Assembly (NCBI GenBank): GCA_026874595.1
Contig: CM049315.1
Span: 65,931,916-65,995,915, forward strand
Source: Sipunculus nudus
Taxonomy: Eukaryota; Annelida; Sipuncula; Golfingiida; Sipunculidae
DNA length: 64,000 bases
Direction: 5' to 3'
In this document: in pieces, positions 1 through 12,400 of the stretch
Position numbering within the stretch: position 1 is the first letter of the stretch
Layout of the letters: each line of letters opens with the position of its first letter
Program-made: the position numbers and the translations under genes
The notes under the pieces: model-generated
Told to the model about the DNA's origin: nothing
What the model saw: the letters and a program-made list of their open reading frames with translations, nothing else
The model's database searches: none

Positions 1-282
1 CATGCAATAAATAAATGTAAATGGTAAATATAGTAAAAACTACTCAATTACTAAAACCGTTTATATATGAAGCTAAAGTGATGTAACAGTTTGGAGCATT
101 TTGCAAAGTAATTTCCATAAACTAAAAGTTCTCTCTATGTCAAGCATGTGGCGGTGAGCACAAGTGTCATACAATATCATATTAACTCCTTAGGACTACT
201 GTTCTTAACGAACAATTCGCCTTATAAAAGGTTTCAATAGTGAAACTCCTTTCTCGTTCATGCCTTCCTCACACTACGGGTT

Positions 283-444
283 TCATGTGTAGTAAAGCAT
301 TGTACAGACCCTAAAGCTAGTCACGTTGACCATGCAGTTACAATAAGGGATCTTTGATTTATAGAGAAAACGGTCTAGATCTCTGTCAATACATGCATAT
401 TTTACAATATTTAGGTCAGAAAAGGTGGTTTCTTTGAAAGCGTG
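283..444 (-). CDS. CNBD2: CNBD2-like exon 17, end of CNB domain 2 (residues 692-744, possibly terminal)
   Basis: Acceptor TTTCTTTCAG at 445-446, after an intron of only 96 bp. The exon encodes HAFKETTFSDLNIVKYACID followed by RDLDRFLYKSK, which fits the last two strands of a CNB domain ('td.kl..iDRd.y.rfL'). The frame runs on to a stop at 283-285. Whether that stop ends the protein or the exon splices out earlier (weak donors near 348 and 326) cannot be decided; the residues after YKSK are not recognisably conserved. Confidence 0.6.
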   Translation of the reverse strand, partial: HAFKETTFSDLNIVKYACIDRDLDRFLYKSKIPYCNCMVNVTSFRVCTMLYYT

Positions 445-3400
445 CTGAAAGAAATTATTAAAGGAAGTGACGTATGCTAAAGCGGAAGCGCAGGGTGTGT
501 CGTAAATGTACAAGATATAGTATACGCAAGGCAAACTTACCTCTTTTCGACAGTACATTGTTAATAAAGATGCCAGTCCCTGGCGAAAGCATGATCACAT
601 GTAAACATGTAACATATTATTATGCAGGAATCGTAGGGTTACATAATTTGCGTGATATTCTTTCAGATGAGTCCTTTCCTAATGGCCAAATTTTACTGGT
701 TAAAAACGCCATATTACCTCCTTTCAAAATGAGTGCTAAACAGAGCCTGAGCCTCTTGAGAGTCTTAATAATCTCACTGAGATTTCTACACATTTTTATT
801 AATTCTTAGGTTTAGGTTTTTTACAAATTTTTAAAATTCCCAAAATACACATTTCCTTTAATTTAATTTCTTTTACCGTCCAACAATCTGGTTAATATGA
901 GCCTGGAATTAAGTTTCAGTAGTGATAAAACGTATGGAAATTTGATATCAATAGACAAAAGAACAACAACAGTTAAAAAGTTGACAATTATAATAGACAT
1001 AAAACAAATTCTCCACATATACAGCATGTGATCCTGATCATTTCACGTAGTGAAGTCTCGAAATATCGTCACTCAATAGAGATTCACACTAAAGGTCAGG
1101 ACCGACGGGAGTTAAGCCACACAATAGCACAGCAACAGCATTAGGTAAAAATGCCACTCATTGGCCACACCAAAACATGTGCAAATCCTGTTGTTCATAA
1201 GAAAAAATACCAATGTGTTGAAAGGAGATTAAAACGTCATCTTATGTGACCCTAGTCGCATTCTGGTAAATGCCCTCTTTCATCATATAAACAGCCTCTG
1301 TGTTTTCCTTCTTTTGCATGGACATATTATTTTATGCATATTGGATATAATTTGGATACTATTTATACTAAAGCGATGCACCAGTTTCGATAACAGATTA
1401 TCTTCACAAAGCTAGATAAAGAACTACTCCCTCCAATATTCGTGTTAGTAGATACCTATCTGTATTTTTTGAGGATTGAAGCACTTTTATAATTTTTATT
1501 AATTGAGTTATGAATATTACTTCTGAATGGATCTGTTTTAAACTACAGGTATGGGACCGTATAGGTCTTCAGTTAGGGCCCCGCATCTGGATGTCAGATT
1601 GGTCTGAAATGTATTACCACAAATAATCTAAAAGAGACCAATTTTTGAAAAGAAAAAAATCACAGCATTATCAGAAATGATTTTAAAAATATTTCCCTTG
1701 CAGCAATATTGGATTAAACAGAAATGTATAATTTAAAAGCACTGATCCCCTCATGGGTGTCAATGTTATGTAAAATATTTATAAAAGAAAATCAGTGATT
1801 GTGCTCTGGCGACCATACTGGATTATTAGGCAGGTCTGTAAATCAATACAGCTTGTGTCCTCATAGGCTCCAACTGCCCCCGATAATCTGTGAAAGGTGG
1901 AACATAATATCTAGGAAATATTGTGCTCGAACATTTAGCGATTGTTCTGTGGCACTCATACTGGACTTTGGGCAGGTCTGTAATTTGATAGAGCTTGAGC
2001 TCTTATGGACACCAGTCATCCCTGTGAATTTGAGAAAGATGAAATGTCTTTTGTTTGAGATACTGTGTGAAAAAGAGAATCATTGATAATGCTCTGGCGG
2101 CCATATTGGAATTCCAAAGGGCCTATTATTAGATAGGGATGGTGTCCTCATAGGCATTAATCATGCTTTTGAGTATGAGAAAGAACAAGCCAGTTCTTGC
2201 TACCGGATACCCACGTTAAGATAAAAACAAACTCATAAATAAAAATCATGATCAAAACCGGTATAAAAATAAATGGATTTTAGTGTTATCTCATGTTTCA
2301 CTAAAATAAACAAAAATATTGAAGATTAAAACGGGAAAATCACAGTAAAAAGCACATCCAACTCTTTCGTAAGAAAGCAAAACCAAACGACATAAATTAG
2401 CAGCTAGTTAGCATAAATGAGACTACTTACGAAGACGTCCCCGGGTTTGACCGTGTCTAGCTGCAGGTACGCCCTCCTGTGCTGGGGCTCCTTGCCTGCT
2501 GCTCGAGCACGCGCGCGGGTCAACCACACGTGATGAGGAAGGTCCTCCTCGTTCTCCTCCTCCTCATCCTCATCCTCCTCTAACTGATGTTTCTTCATCG
2601 GGATGTTCAGTATGGGGGGCAGGCCTATCATGGTCCCTCTCCGGGTAGACTATCAAGAAATAACGTCTCTTGTATCAATCATTTGTCATCAAGAAGAATA
2701 TTTTCTGGCCAGGTTTAGTTTTCTACGAGGGGCTTCTGTTTTTTTTCAACTAGTCAGATGAGTGTTTTCAATGTATGTTATGGGGAAAACTGTTTTATAT
2801 GATGGCTATTGAAATAAATCTATACTAGTTTATTGCGGTTATTATTATTATAGACAAGTGACTTATGGGTCATGAGGCTCAGCCGAATGACATGTTTCAA
2901 AATGTCCTTGCATAGGGAACTTATTAAGATAATGTAGGTGGCATCATCGTTCATGCATATTAGCTTAATTTCATCAAGACGGTGACCCAAAAACACACCA
3001 AACTTGATGACAATCCATTCAGCCGTTCCTAAGGAATCTGACAATTTGTGCGTATTTTGTATTATTTCTTGAAATTATGCCCCGTAACTTGTAGAATATT
3101 GGTCTCAGTCACCTAATATCAGGTTTCTGATAACTTTTGAGGTACACTCAGGATGTCAAGTTAAAAGATTCTATGTCCAATGGTTATGATTTGTGCCCTG
3201 CTTTGGTAGCAAATTCTCAATTATTCTAGGGATAATTATAAGCCTCATAGCTCGGAGAATATGGGTAGCAGAGACCTAATTTCAGGTTTCCACGGAGACT
3301 TTTTATGGACCTCTAAGGATGTCAAGTAAGAACATTCTAGGTCTAGTGGTTACGATTTGTGTCCTGTTAACCGACGCCTGCATCTTTAAAGCTCTCAAAT

Positions 3401-6400
3401 TAGAGAAAAAAAATCTAAAATTCCAGGTGGCGCCACCAGTCTGCAGGAACTGATGGAACACTCCATGATCAATATGCATGCAAAGAATCATGGTGATCAA
3501 TGCATTAGGTGTTCAGATACTGGAGCTTTTGTATCAAACCTTTAATTATTCTGGGGGTACTTCTGAGCCCGATAGCTCGGAGGATATTGGTAAAAGAGAC
3601 CTAATTTCAGGTTTCCAAGGAGATTTTTTTTCCTGGACCTCCCTGGATGTCAAGTAAGAAGATTCCAGGTCGAGTGGTTACGATTTGTTCCCTGTTAACG
3701 GATGACTGCATAAAAATAGAGAAAAAATGCGTAAACATTCGAAAAAAAATCAAGCTGGTGCCACTGGTCTTCAGGAACTGATGAAACACTCTGGGATCAA
3801 TAAGCATCCAAAGAATCATGGTGATCAATGCATCAGTCGTTTAGATACTGGAGCTTTTGCATCATTTTTTATGATTCTGGGATATACTTCTGAGCTCCAT
3901 AGCTCGGATGAAATGGGTAACAGAGACCTAATTTCAGGTTTCCGAAGAAATGCACCTCCCTGCATGCCAAGTTAGAAGATTTCAGGTCTAGCGGTTACGA
4001 TTTGTTCCTGGTTAACGGACGGACAGACGGACGACGGACAAAGAGTGATCGCTATAGCTCCGATGACTTTCAGTCGAATTAAATTGTACAGGATGATGTA
4101 TAACATTCGTTCACACAGACGAGGAGAGAACACCTGTGTTTGATGGGCACTTGAGATCAGAAACTGATTCACTGAGAAAATTTTACCAATATGGTTTCTG
4201 GTGTTTCCGTGTCCGGTCTCGTCCTGTTGATCTCTGCCGGACGTAACAATCTGCGCGGAGATTTAATCCTCTGATCTACAAAAAAAATATATATATGTTT
4301 AAACAAGATCTGTGAATATATACAGCAAAGCCCGCTTATTGTCATGTCGCCCCTGCGTGCTAAAATCATGACAATAATCGGGATGTGATATTATGCGGGC
4401 TTAAACATCGATGTCCTTTTGAGTCATAGAATAAGTGTTATGTCTTACATGGTATTAAATAAATCGTCAATAAAAAGTGAAGAGAAACGATTATGAATAT
4501 AGCTATTGCACAACAGCGTATCAAATTATATTTATAAATATATATTTATATATATATGCGTGTGATTGTGTTCATCGTACATTTATCAACGGTTTATCCC
4601 ATGACCAATACAAGACATGGGATACTTACTTGGGATGAAAGCAATACTAATGCTCATACGGCATTTTCTTGTTATTTGAAAACCAAAATGTTTTAATATT
4701 AAAACAAGGGACTGATTATGAATATAGGCATGCGTAAAAAAACTTTCATAAAGGAAGCCTCACCAGTTCGTCTCGGAGTTGCGTCCTTTCCATCAGTGTT
4801 ATCCCCCCTGCCCTTCTTGCTCCTGTACACCTGTACATATATATATATTTATATATATATTTGACAATTTCTGTTGGTTTTCAGCAGAAAATACACATTT
4901 CATTATTTCCTTCAAAAGTTTATCGTGTTTTAAAAATTCAAAACATTTAGCTATGTTTAAAGCATGTCTATCCCTAGTACCTTGAATGGGATGGAAGTAA
5001 TAGCATGCAGTAAAATAGAGAACACACTACAGTAATACCATGCAGTAAAATAGCCAACACACTAAAATAGCAAACAAACTAAAATAGCCATCACACTAAA
5101 ATAGCCAACAAACTAAAATAGCCAACACAATGAGTCATTTTACTTCTCATTGTCATCCAAACTTCATTAGTGTTACTTCATACAAACCTCATTCTGTAAT
5201 GCCCTTGTACATACACGTTTAAAAGTGAAGCCCTTGTACACACACGTTTATACGTGACGCTCTTGTACAAACACGTTTATACGTGAAGCCCTTGTACATA
5301 CATGTTTAAACGTGAAGCCCTTGTACATATTTAAACGTGAAGCCCTTGTACATACACGTTTTTACGTGAACCCTTGTACATACACGTTGTACATTTTGTT
5401 CAGCAGAACAGTTTGTAATAGTTTTGGGATGAGAGGAGAGGGAAACCAACGTAACAAGAAAGCAGTCGAGCTGCTGTAGCTACAAGGCCGCTTAGAGATG
5501 GTTTCAGTGCTGAAAGATAACTGCGGCCTCCACGCTAACACGGGACACTTAGAAGTATTTGCTGGATTATCGTTGCCAGGGCCGAACAAAGAGTTCTGAG
5601 AAAAGTGGCCTCGGCACATCCCCTGCTAAGTCCATTAATATCAACAGTGGCAAGTGAATATCTCACACCGTGAAGTGAGCATGTCAAAATATTGTAAAAG
5701 TCACATTGCTTTTTTCAGATAGGTGGCGCCCTTCTACCTGCCGTGTTTGTCTGAAACGGTAGTTTTTTCATAGTTTCTGCATGTAGATTTCTAAAATCAC
5801 TTCGTTAGTGCATAGTTTACCTATAATGCTGACCGTATATAAATACGCAAACACAACGTCACCTTTTGCAACGCAAAGATGTTTCCTCAATGGGAAAGTT
5901 TCTCAGTTGATAAGTGACATGTACATCATTAAAGGACATTATAATAGCATTGAACTTAATTTTATAGTTATGCTACCCATAACGGTGTACATCTGTAATG
6001 GAGCTTTAGGATTAATTTTCTACTAGGAAGGTATAACAAGCATTTAGAAAACGCTGTGACTTCCTGGTAAATCTACTGAAGGCTCACTGGGGGTCTGAGT
6101 TGAGGAAGGCTGGCTCTCTCATTCAAACCATTAACAGCAGTCTCTTATGTTTAGTTCCTGCTACTTCAAAGAAATGCAGAAACACAAAACGCGAGTAGAG
6201 ATATATATGTACTTATACAGTGTAGTAGGAAGCAGGAAACAAAACAAAACACAACTGTCTTACAAGAGGGGTTTGAAGGATTTCCATAGCACTGACGGTG
6301 CTGGTGTCGCTCCGTGACGTCACATCCATCCCCAGCGTCTGTGCGAAAGGATTTGAAACCAAACTGTCGGTGGTTACGGTTATCTGCAGGATAGGTCAAG

Positions 6401-9400
6401 CAGGTCAAAGGTCAAGCGTGCGTACAGACAAAGAACAATACACCATACACATCAATCAGAACCGTGCATACAGAATCAAATAAATACCTAAATAAATCAA
6501 TAGTAGGTCTTTAGTCAGTTTCTATGGCTGTAAGGTTAACTTTATAGTTAGTACATGTAATAGGGTGTATACTGGTTTATCCCCTCTGCATTCACCTTGA
6601 GCTTTCTGGCAGAGGGACCAAAACGAAAGTTATCTACACAAGAAATTAAACTAGGCTAAACCTATATTAACAATATCGGATCAAAATACCAAAACGTTTA
6701 ATTAGTAGTTAAAATAAGTAATGAGAAATTATATGCAACTAAAATGCATGTTACATATTTCGCCGTTGCAAGAAGAAACACCGGGCCACTATGCCCACAA
6801 ATTTAATAAACAAGACGGTATCTTTATTTTTCGTGAGTAGTTGTATTTCTGGTGTCTTGTTAATCTGAGATCTCCATTAGCATTCGCTGGATGCTTTTTC
6901 GTAAAATGCATAATTTAAACTGATCTAATTATAAGAATCTTATCTTATTATACTTTAATATTGATTAACTAATAATAATAATATTTATGAATTTAATTTA
7001 AATATTGCTAAATATTTTGCTATAATATTTTAATCTATTTTCCAGGGTTGAATGCATACGTTATTATGTTCGGTCAGTGCAATATTGTTTATTATTTTTC
7101 ATTCATAACCATCTGTTGGAATAATTAAATTTATTTTGCGTCGCTTTTTACATAAAATTGCATATCACATAGATCACATGAATGATTGATATACCAATTA
7201 ATTTTCAAACTAATTACATTAATCACCTGTGATAAAACAAAAAATATATTGAATGTGGAAGATTTCTAAGATATTCCATCCAGATCCTTTAACACGCCCG
7301 ACAAAAAAATATCAAGTTTACCTTTTAACTATGTTTGTCCTCAGAACTCGAATTATTATATGTTATCATTAGTGAAAAAAATGTATGCATATTGGGCAAC
7401 ATATCAAACAAATTCACCACAAATGTTTGGTTTTAATCAAAGTATGTTTCTTGAATCAAAGAGTCCAGAATTAAACAAGACGAAACATCAGCCAAAAGCT
7501 TAGCGTATTCATGACAAACGGTGGTTGCGCCTGGCGACAAATGTTGGGCTTTACCTGAGGAAGTGCCGTCTCCTTGTCTTGTTTCTTCTTTTTCTGCTTT
7601 ATCCTGGCACTGAGCATTGCTGAAGGATTGAGACACACGAATTATGAAATATAACACAGAAGATGGAGTGTTAAAATAATAGATATCTATTAACTTGAAG
7701 AACCAAAGATCCACATGAGGTTTTTTTTTATAATGTAACTTTATTACGGCGAATTTGGTGCAATGTTATCAGAAAAACATGAAACACTGAGGACTATTCA
7801 TTGAAAATTAATTAAATACTTTCATAACATTTTTCACCAGAACCCGGTTCTGGACACTCCATGAATTTGTGTTAAAACTCACCAGAGGCATGGCTGAAGT
7901 ACTTTCCACTTCCAAGGCTGTCAGCACTTCCGGCAGTAAATTTCCCCTCGTTAGATGCTCTCGCATCAATAACTGACTGGTACCGAACTATTTTCACAAG
8001 CCCCTGGAATAATATCAATCTATTACTGACTGGTATCTAACTATTTTCACAAGCCCCTGAAATAATATCAATCTATTACTGACTGGTATCGAACTATTTT
8101 CACAAGCCCCTGAAATAAAATCAATCTATTACTGACTGGTATCGAACGGGTTTCACAAGCCCCTGAAATTAAATCCATTCTACTTTGAATATACAGAATT
8201 CAGTTTATTATTAGTGTAAAATAGTAACAATATTCATATTGTAAGCAGAAATTTTTACCTTTTTTCAAATTTTCGTATTTAAAGAATTTTTGTCAGTTGT
8301 GCTTCGTGGATACACTACTTCCTGGCAATTAGGAAAATTAAAATTCAGGTCTCTTGGTAAAAGTAACCTACGCATCACACAATAAAATCAAATATGATTG
8401 GCAAGTGTGACCTATTGAGCTCTATTATTCACACCATATTATCGAGGACATTTGCCATTACGTATGCTAGAAATTCTTTAAATGATATTGCCATGCCTAC
8501 AAGTGGCACTTAATAACCAGATTGAAAAATATCATTTTTTGATCATGCTAACCAAAACCCATATGGCCTCTAGATGGCAACCTGTCCTGTTAGTCAGTGC
8601 TTACAGTAGCTGTGGTTGAATGTGGCTGCTGAACTGTCCCATTAAATAGCTACCAAATTGGAGATCCCCATACATAACGCAAGAAGGGCTCAAACATGCT
8701 TTATTAATACGAAATATATCAGCTGGTCTAAACAAAGGCATCACCTTATAACCTTAAGCTCGCATATATAGCCTAGCACGGCAATTCAGACCATATATTA
8801 CTAAATATATCAGATGGTTTTCATTCTTTCCATACTTTGGAAACGAATTTTTATTTTTTTTATATATCAAAATAAATATCCGTATGAGAAAACTACACAT
8901 TTATTCAGGCAGCTTGTATCTCTATACACTTTTCACATAAACCTGTCTACTAAACAATTTTGTTATGATTGAACTTAACGCAAAACAATACGATCTGCCG
9001 CGAGGAGACCCCATTGAAACTTACTGGTAAGACGCAGTCATAATATTACTAATCTAACACCTGCCTGTTTGAATACAGCTAGCTGTCTTTGTCACTCCCA
9101 CGTCGCCCCTACCCCCTGGTAGACTGGGAGTATCAGCAATGTATCCAACGTGAAAGTTAAATGATATGATGCTCTTGGTAAAAGAAGCATATACATATAC
9201 TTACCGATTTGATCACATGAAGCCAGGGCGTTCTGTTGGAGTCTTTTACAATCACTTTGCCATGGCTAAAATTCAAAGGAAACTTATACAATTTCAAGTT
9301 TAAACCGGCAGGAAAAGCAGAATTATTTATCCTATATTGAATGTTTCATTATCACAAGCATGCTTCAGCTCATGTCATACACTGTGCGGAGGGTTTTAGA

Positions 9401-12400
9401 AAAGAACTGTCACATAACCATTAAAGATGTTTCATTCTTTACTATTATTAAAAAACATAATAATTCATAATTAAACAATTCCTTGCGAGTCTTAAAGATT
9501 GTTTAAAGTGCATAAAATGTTTTTCTAAGATACACTTTGCAAAACTGTTCACAATAATGGGATCATAAAAGTTCAACCAGTTTTGAATATAAGCTGTCAC
9601 ACAGTTACTTGTATATGTGGTTACATTCGATCCTGATGATGTATTTAGATATAACTGTCAGACTCACCCGTAATATCTGTAATCTATTGCATCGTGGTGA
9701 TTCATAAAGTTTTCTACTGGAAACTCATCGAACAAATCTAAAGATCTGTAAAATACAAAAAAATACGAATAAATGTGTTTATATTGATACAAGGATGCAT
9801 AAGTAGGCCCATACATCAGGTAGAAAGTGTCATAACTAATCTGGCAAAGTTTATTTGGTTTAGGTAAATCTAATATTTACACCGAAATCATTGGGTAATA
9901 TTTTACTATATGGTTACCTATACTAATATAAATAAGCGGGGGGAAAAGTCAAACAAATAAACAATCCCAAATAATAAGAAAAGTGATTGCTTTAGTTAGT
10001 AATGACCAACAGCGACAGAACAAAATCTGATACACTCATTTTGATTTAAATTTGGTATTGACTTATCTTTATATCTGCAAAGGATTTTCTGAAAGTGAGG
10101 TTAAATTGCACATACCTAAGAAAGTCGAGTGGCGGACCCTCGGTTGTGTGTTGAAGGTAGGAGAATGTCTGAAAATAGCAAACCTCTGCTAAACATAACC
10201 ACTAAGTGAAACTAAATGGTGGGATATAACCCTCAGCTAAACACAACAACTAAATGAAATAAAAAGGTGGGATATAAACCTCAGCTAAACACAACAACTA
10301 AATGAAATAAAATGGTGGGATATAAACCTCAGCTAAACACAACCACTAAAGGAAATAAAATGGTGGGATATAAACCTCAGCTAAACACAACCACTAAATA
10401 AAACAAATGGTGGGATATAAACCTCAGCTAAACACAACAACTAAGTGAAATAAAATGGTGGGATATAAACCTCAACTAAACACATCCACTAGGTGAAACA
10501 AAATGGTGGGATATAAACCTCAGCTAAACACAACAACTAAGTGAAATAAAATGGTGCGATATAAACCTCAGCTAAACACAACAACTAAGTGAAATAAAAT
10601 GGTGGGATATAAACCTCAACTTAACACAACAACTAAGTGGAACAAAATGGTGTGATATAAACCTCAGCTAAACACATCCACTAGGTGAAACAAAATGGTG
10701 GGATATAAACCTCAACTAAACACATCCACTAGGTGAAACAAAATGGTGCGATATAAACCTCAACTAAACACATCTACTAGGTGGAACAAAATGGTGCGAT
10801 ATAAACCTCAGCTAAACACATCCACTAGGTGAAACAAAATGGTGCGATATAAACCTCAGCTAAACACATCCACTAGGTGAAACAAAATGGTGCGATATAA
10901 ACCTCAGCTAAACACATCCACTACGTGGAACAAAATGGTGCGATATAAACCTCAGCTAAACACATCCACTAGGTGGAACAAAATGGTGGGATATAAACCT
11001 CAGCTAAACACATCCACTAGGTGAAACAAAATGGTGGGGTATAAACCTCAACTAAACACATCTACTAGGTGGAACAAAATGGTGCGATATAAACCTCAGC
11101 TAAACACATCCACTACGTGGAACAAAATGGTGCGATATAAACCTCAGCTAAACACATCCACTAGGTGGAACAAAATGGTGGGATATAAACCTCGGCTAAA
11201 CACATCCACTAGGTGAAACAAAATGGTGGGATATAAACCTCAGCTAAACACATCCACTAGGTGAAACAAAATGGTGGGATATAAACCTCAGCTAAACACA
11301 TCCACTAGGTGAAACAAAATGGTGGGATATAAACCTCAGCTAAACACATCCACTAGGTGGAACAAAATGGTGCGATATAAACCTCAGCTAAACACATCCA
11401 CTAGGTGAAACAAAATGGTGTGATATAAACCTCAGCTAAACACATCCACTAGGTGAAACAAAATGGTGGGATATAAACCTCAGCTAAACACATCCACTAG
11501 GTGGAACAAAATGGTGCGATATAAACCTCAGCTAAACACATCCACTAGGTGAAACAAAATGGTGTGATATAAACCTCAGCTAAACACATCCACTAGGTGA
11601 AACAAAATGGTGGGATATAAACCTCAGCTAAACACATCCACTAGGTGGAACAAAATGGTGCGATATAAACCTCAGCTAAACACATCCACTAGGTGAAACA
11701 AAATGGTGGGATATAAACCTCAGCTAAACACATCCACTAGGTGAAACAAAATGGTGGGGTATAAACCTCAACTAAACACATCTACTAGGTGGAACAAAAT
11801 GGTGCGATATAAACCTCAGCTAAACACATCCACTACGTGGAACAAAATGGTGCGATATAAACCTCAGCTAAACACATCCACTAGGTGGAACAAAATGGTG
11901 GGATATAAACCTCGGCTAAACACATCCACTAGGTGAAACAAAATGGTGGGATATAAACCTCGGCTAAACACATCCACTAGGTGAAACAAAATGGTGCGAT
12001 ATAAACTTAAGCTAAAAACATCCACTAGGTGAAACAAATGGTGGGATATATACCTCAGCTTAACACATCCACTAGGTGAAACAAAATGGTGCGATATAAA
12101 CCTCAACTAAACACATCCACTAGGTGAAACAAAATGGTGGGATATAAACCTCGGCTAAACACATCCACTAGGTGAAACAAAATGGTTGGATATAAACCTC
12201 AACTAAACACATCCACTAGGTGAAACAAAATGGTGGGATATAAACCTCAGCTAAACACATCCACTAGGTGAAACAAAATGGTGGGATATTAACCTCAGCT
12301 AAACACATCCACTAGGTGAAACAAAATTGTGGGATATAAACCTCAACTAAACACATCCACTAGATGGAACAAAATGGTGGGATATAAATCTCAGCTAAAG

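Noticed and set aside
11031-11936. Repeated frames MVGYKPQLNTSTRWNK in the 48-bp array
   Set aside because: Same reason: the period is a multiple of three and the array lies inside an intron of the opposite-strand gene.
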